NCBI GenBank assembly: GCA_903830915.1
Contig: CAIKVR010000364.1
Span: forward strand, 1-47,138
Source: an uncultured Bacteroidales bacterium
GTDB taxonomy: Bacteria > Bacteroidota > Bacteroidia > Bacteroidales > Paludibacteraceae
Length of the DNA stretch: 47,138 bases
Direction: 5' to 3'
Under the pieces are notes generated by a model that was not told where the DNA came from, searched no databases, and saw only the letters and a list, made by a program, of their open reading frames with translations. The position numbers and the translations under genes were made by a program. Below, in pieces: positions 45,285 to 47,138 of the stretch (position 1 is its first letter; each line of letters opens with the position of its first letter).

Positions 45285-46931
45285 TTATTTCCGTCCCACT
45301 TCCTTAGCCCAATCACCCCGATAAATCAGTTTCTGGTCGTGAATTCTGAAGTTGCATTTTCCATATTGAACGGTGATACCTGCTGAAGCATTTACTATCC
45401 AGCAATTATCAGGAATTGGGAAGAAATTTTCGGTTTGAATAAGCTTTTTATCCTGTTGGCTTTTGATGGAAACGATGGCTTGTGAACCAACTTCCCAACC
45501 TAAATGCGTATTGTAGCTCACTCTTAAATCGTCACCCAATTTAAAATTTTCATTGGTTACGATGTTGGTTTTCACACTAGCTATTTTTCCGGCATTCAAG
45601 TCCTTATCTGGTGTCACCTCAATGGTCAGCGTTGGCAATTCAATCGGTTTATCGGATGCCAGAATCAGTATGGATTCTGTTTTCAGTAATTTACCTGATT
45701 TATTGTAAAACTCAAACCCGAGTTCCAAATCTTCAATGCCCTTTGGTGCTATATTTAGCTGGTCTGCAAAGTATCCTTCTTTGGTTATATTTTTAGAAAA
45801 CAGCACTTTATCATTCAATTTTACTTCTACTTTGCTGACATCTTTATCCGTAAAAAGTTCCAACGGAATTTTTCCGGATTGATAAATGTCGTTATTCTTC
45901 GGACTGATAATCAATGCTTTCATATAATCACGCATGGCAAACCAAACCGGACGCGGGGAACCATATTTATCATTCACGTCGCTGTATCCCCAGAAACCAA
46001 ACCATTCTTCGGGTTGGTCGGCATTATGATAGTGTGCATCGTCGCCTTTCCACCAACCATCGGCATAGTAAAAGGGACACATTCCCACTGCACCTGCATC
46101 GAGTAAATCGCGGTAATTGGCAATCAATCCATTGCTCTGCTGAGTCAGCGTTTGCCCACCATATCGACCAAAACCTTTGTGCGAAACGGAATAACCAAAC
46201 TCGGTGGTAATAAACGGTTTGGTACGACCATTCAGGTCAACAAGTCCTTTGATATAGTCCTTGAAACCCATAGTGGCAGTTTGCGCTTCGGAGTGGTCGT
46301 AGCAATTGTAAGCATATACATCAAAAATATTTTCGTCTATATAATCACTTATCATGGCGTTAGCCGAAATCGTCACCGGAATGCCGATATGTTCTTTGTG
46401 AATAATTTCAGTCAATCGTTTCATTAAGCCTACAAAAGCCTTTCCCGTTACCGCATGTACATGATCTGTTTGTGGCTCATTCAGAATAAGATAGCTAATA
46501 ATGCAATCGTACTTTTTGGCATAGTTCATTACCTTCATTAGCTTTACTTCGCACTCGCTGACAAATTTCGGGTCGCCATAATCTTTATCCGGACTAATAT
46601 CAATTCCCATAATCAGTTTTAAACCGGAGTTTTGCACCAGTTGTAGCTGAGGTTCTGAAAACTGACTCCAGGTTCGGATGGTATTATATCCGGCTTCTTT
46701 TATCACTTTTAAATCGAATTTCAGCAAATCCAAATCATCGGATCGCACGCCTTGGTAAGGATGCTGTCCCGGACGGGCACCAATTTCATAACCAATGGCC
46801 TTGATAAAAAACCTTTCGCCATTTAACCAGTACCAATTATCTTTTATTTCTATGTGCGTTTTTGGTTGTGCGATTAAACATAAAGTTAAAAATTGGCATA
46901 GAAATATCACAATTGGTACTTTGATATTCAT
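45285..46931 (-). CDS. Secreted clan GH-A (TIM-barrel) glycoside hydrolase
   Basis: 548 residues from the Met at 46931. The open frame reaches 47006, but the upstream 25 codons run into the terminator of the previous gene, while MNIKVPIVIFLCQFLTLCLIAQ is a good signal peptide. The TIM barrel (about residues 30-350 of this form) has GYNTIRTWSQF on an early strand, LILNEPQ with acid/base Glu152, and FITTEFGYS with nucleophile Glu244, the two-Glu pattern of clan GH-A. A C-terminal beta domain follows, with no T9SS tail, so it is probably periplasmic. The family is unclear: GH2-type catalytic domain, GH158, GH5 or GH72-like are all possible. GH158 or a GH72-like enzyme would fit a beta-1,3-glucan role, but this is inference. 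The GPH transporter follows. Confidence 0.75.
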   Translation of the reverse strand: MNIKVPIVIFLCQFLTLCLIAQPKTHIEIKDNWYWLNGERFFIKAIGYEIGARPGQHPYQGVRSDDLDLLKFDLKVIKEAGYNTIRTWSQFSEPQLQLVQNSGLKLIMGIDISPDKDYGDPKFVSECEVKLMKVMNYAKKYDCIISYLILNEPQTDHVHAVTGKAFVGLMKRLTEIIHKEHIGIPVTISANAMISDYIDENIFDVYAYNCYDHSEAQTATMGFKDYIKGLVDLNGRTKPFITTEFGYSVSHKGFGRYGGQTLTQQSNGLIANYRDLLDAGAVGMCPFYYADGWWKGDDAHYHNADQPEEWFGFWGYSDVNDKYGSPRPVWFAMRDYMKALIISPKNNDIYQSGKIPLELFTDKDVSKVEVKLNDKVLFSKNITKEGYFADQLNIAPKGIEDLELGFEFYNKSGKLLKTESILILASDKPIELPTLTIEVTPDKDLNAGKIASVKTNIVTNENFKLGDDLRVSYNTHLGWEVGSQAIVSIKSQQDKKLIQTENFFPIPDNCWIVNASAGITVQYGKCNFRIHDQKLIYRGDWAKEVGRK

Positions 46932-46985
46932 ACTATTTAATTTAAAAAGATATTTATATCGTGTTTTTTGAGCTTTAAAAGCAAA

Positions 46986-47016
46986 AAAGTCCGCAGTGAA
47001 ATTCACTGCGGACTTT
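46986..47016 (-). terminator. Intrinsic terminator of the upstream T9SS cargo gene
   Basis: Perfect 15-bp arms (46986-47000 and 47002-47016) lie around a single central A, with a GC-rich core. On the minus strand the stem is followed by a run of six T. It lies 8 bp past the stop codon at 47025 and ends transcription before the GH-A gene. Confidence 0.9.
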
Positions 47017-47024
47017 GAAGAAAT

Positions 47025-47138
47025 TTAGTTTTTTGAGAATTTTTGAGTAGAAAACTGACCATTCGTCATTTTTGCTACCACGATGTAGTTTCCTGCTGCA
47101 ATACCTGACAAGTCAAGAGATGCTGTACTTGCGTTTAT
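47025..47138 (-). CDS. C-terminal end of a T9SS-secreted protein, 5' part outside the window
   Basis: Thirty-seven codons and a TAA stop read in from the window edge: LDLSGIAAGNYIVVAKMTNG, then a Lys-rich end (FSKN). This is the last strand pair of a type A T9SS sorting domain (the L-x-x-G-x-Y-x-V pattern before a basic end). Nothing can be said about the rest of the protein. The strong terminator after it separates it from the genes downstream. Confidence 0.85.
   Translation of the reverse strand: MNASTASLDLSGIAAGNYIVVAKMTNGQFSTQKFSKN

Noticed and set aside
46932-47006. N-terminal extension of the GH-A enzyme to the first ATG
   Set aside because: It overlaps the strong terminator of the preceding gene and lacks signal-peptide character, while the Met at 46931 is followed directly by one.
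1-47138. Mobile element, phage or horizontal-transfer boundary
   Set aside because: No transposase, integrase, tRNA target or flanking direct repeat was seen. The only repeats are the short GC-rich and AATCAAG-type elements.

Overview
The window is a piece of a Bacteroidota chromosome, probably Bacteroidales and Paludibacter-like. The order-level guess is inference. The evidence is a SusC/SusD pair, SusE/F-like proteins, many type IX secretion (T9SS) C-terminal sorting domains, Bacteroidota -7 promoter boxes (TAnnTTTG) and the absence of Shine-Dalgarno sequences. Every supportable gene lies on the minus strand, so transcription runs from high to low coordinates. I see no tRNA, rRNA, CRISPR array, insertion sequence or phage gene.

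Layout in transcription order. (1) 47138-40356: the tail of a T9SS cargo gene and a strong terminator, then a secreted clan GH-A glycosidase, a GPH-family sugar:cation symporter, and a 1147-residue cytoplasmic enzyme that looks like a six-hairpin (alpha/alpha)6 glycoside phosphorylase or hydrolase of a family I cannot name. (2) 40176-36895: two tandem membrane-anchored TPR/HTH regulators (SusR-like, DUF6377 type). (3) 36619-29561: SusC, SusD, a SusE-like lipoprotein and a SusE/F-like protein that carries a T9SS tail instead of a lipid anchor. (4) 29348-20038: a giant T9SS adhesin-like protein (protein C), a GH27 isomaltodextranase-like enzyme and a GH66 dextranase lipoprotein. (5) 19387-3672: a GH63/MGH1-like six-hairpin glycosidase, giant modular protein B, a 60-residue peptide, a GH87-type alpha-1,3-glucanase, and giant modular protein A, which ends in an SGNH esterase domain and a LamG-like domain. 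(6) 3571-1: a CBM6-GH16 laminarinase and a GH81 endo-beta-1,3-glucanase that is cut off by the window edge.

Read together, this is a polysaccharide utilization locus for alpha-glucans with 1,6 and 1,3 linkages (dextran, mutan, or fungal alpha-1,3-glucan), joined to a beta-1,3-glucan module (GH16, GH81). One inferred reading is a fungal cell-wall or mixed-glucan degradation locus. Surface enzymes would cut the polymer, SusCD and SusE/F would capture and import fragments, the six-hairpin enzyme would finish them in the periplasm, and the GPH transporter with the large cytoplasmic enzyme would take oligosaccharides inward. The least explained part is the set of three giant T9SS proteins (A, B, C). 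They share and swap modules, including a possible CBM25/26-like Ig domain and an unnamed module of about 240 residues present four times.

Smaller features worth notice are hairpins in nearly every gap after a binding or giant protein gene, near-identical promoter-like boxes about 60 nt upstream of SusC and of protein B, and a GC-rich inverted repeat pair, one copy of which is translated as part of the N-terminus of the large cytoplasmic enzyme.
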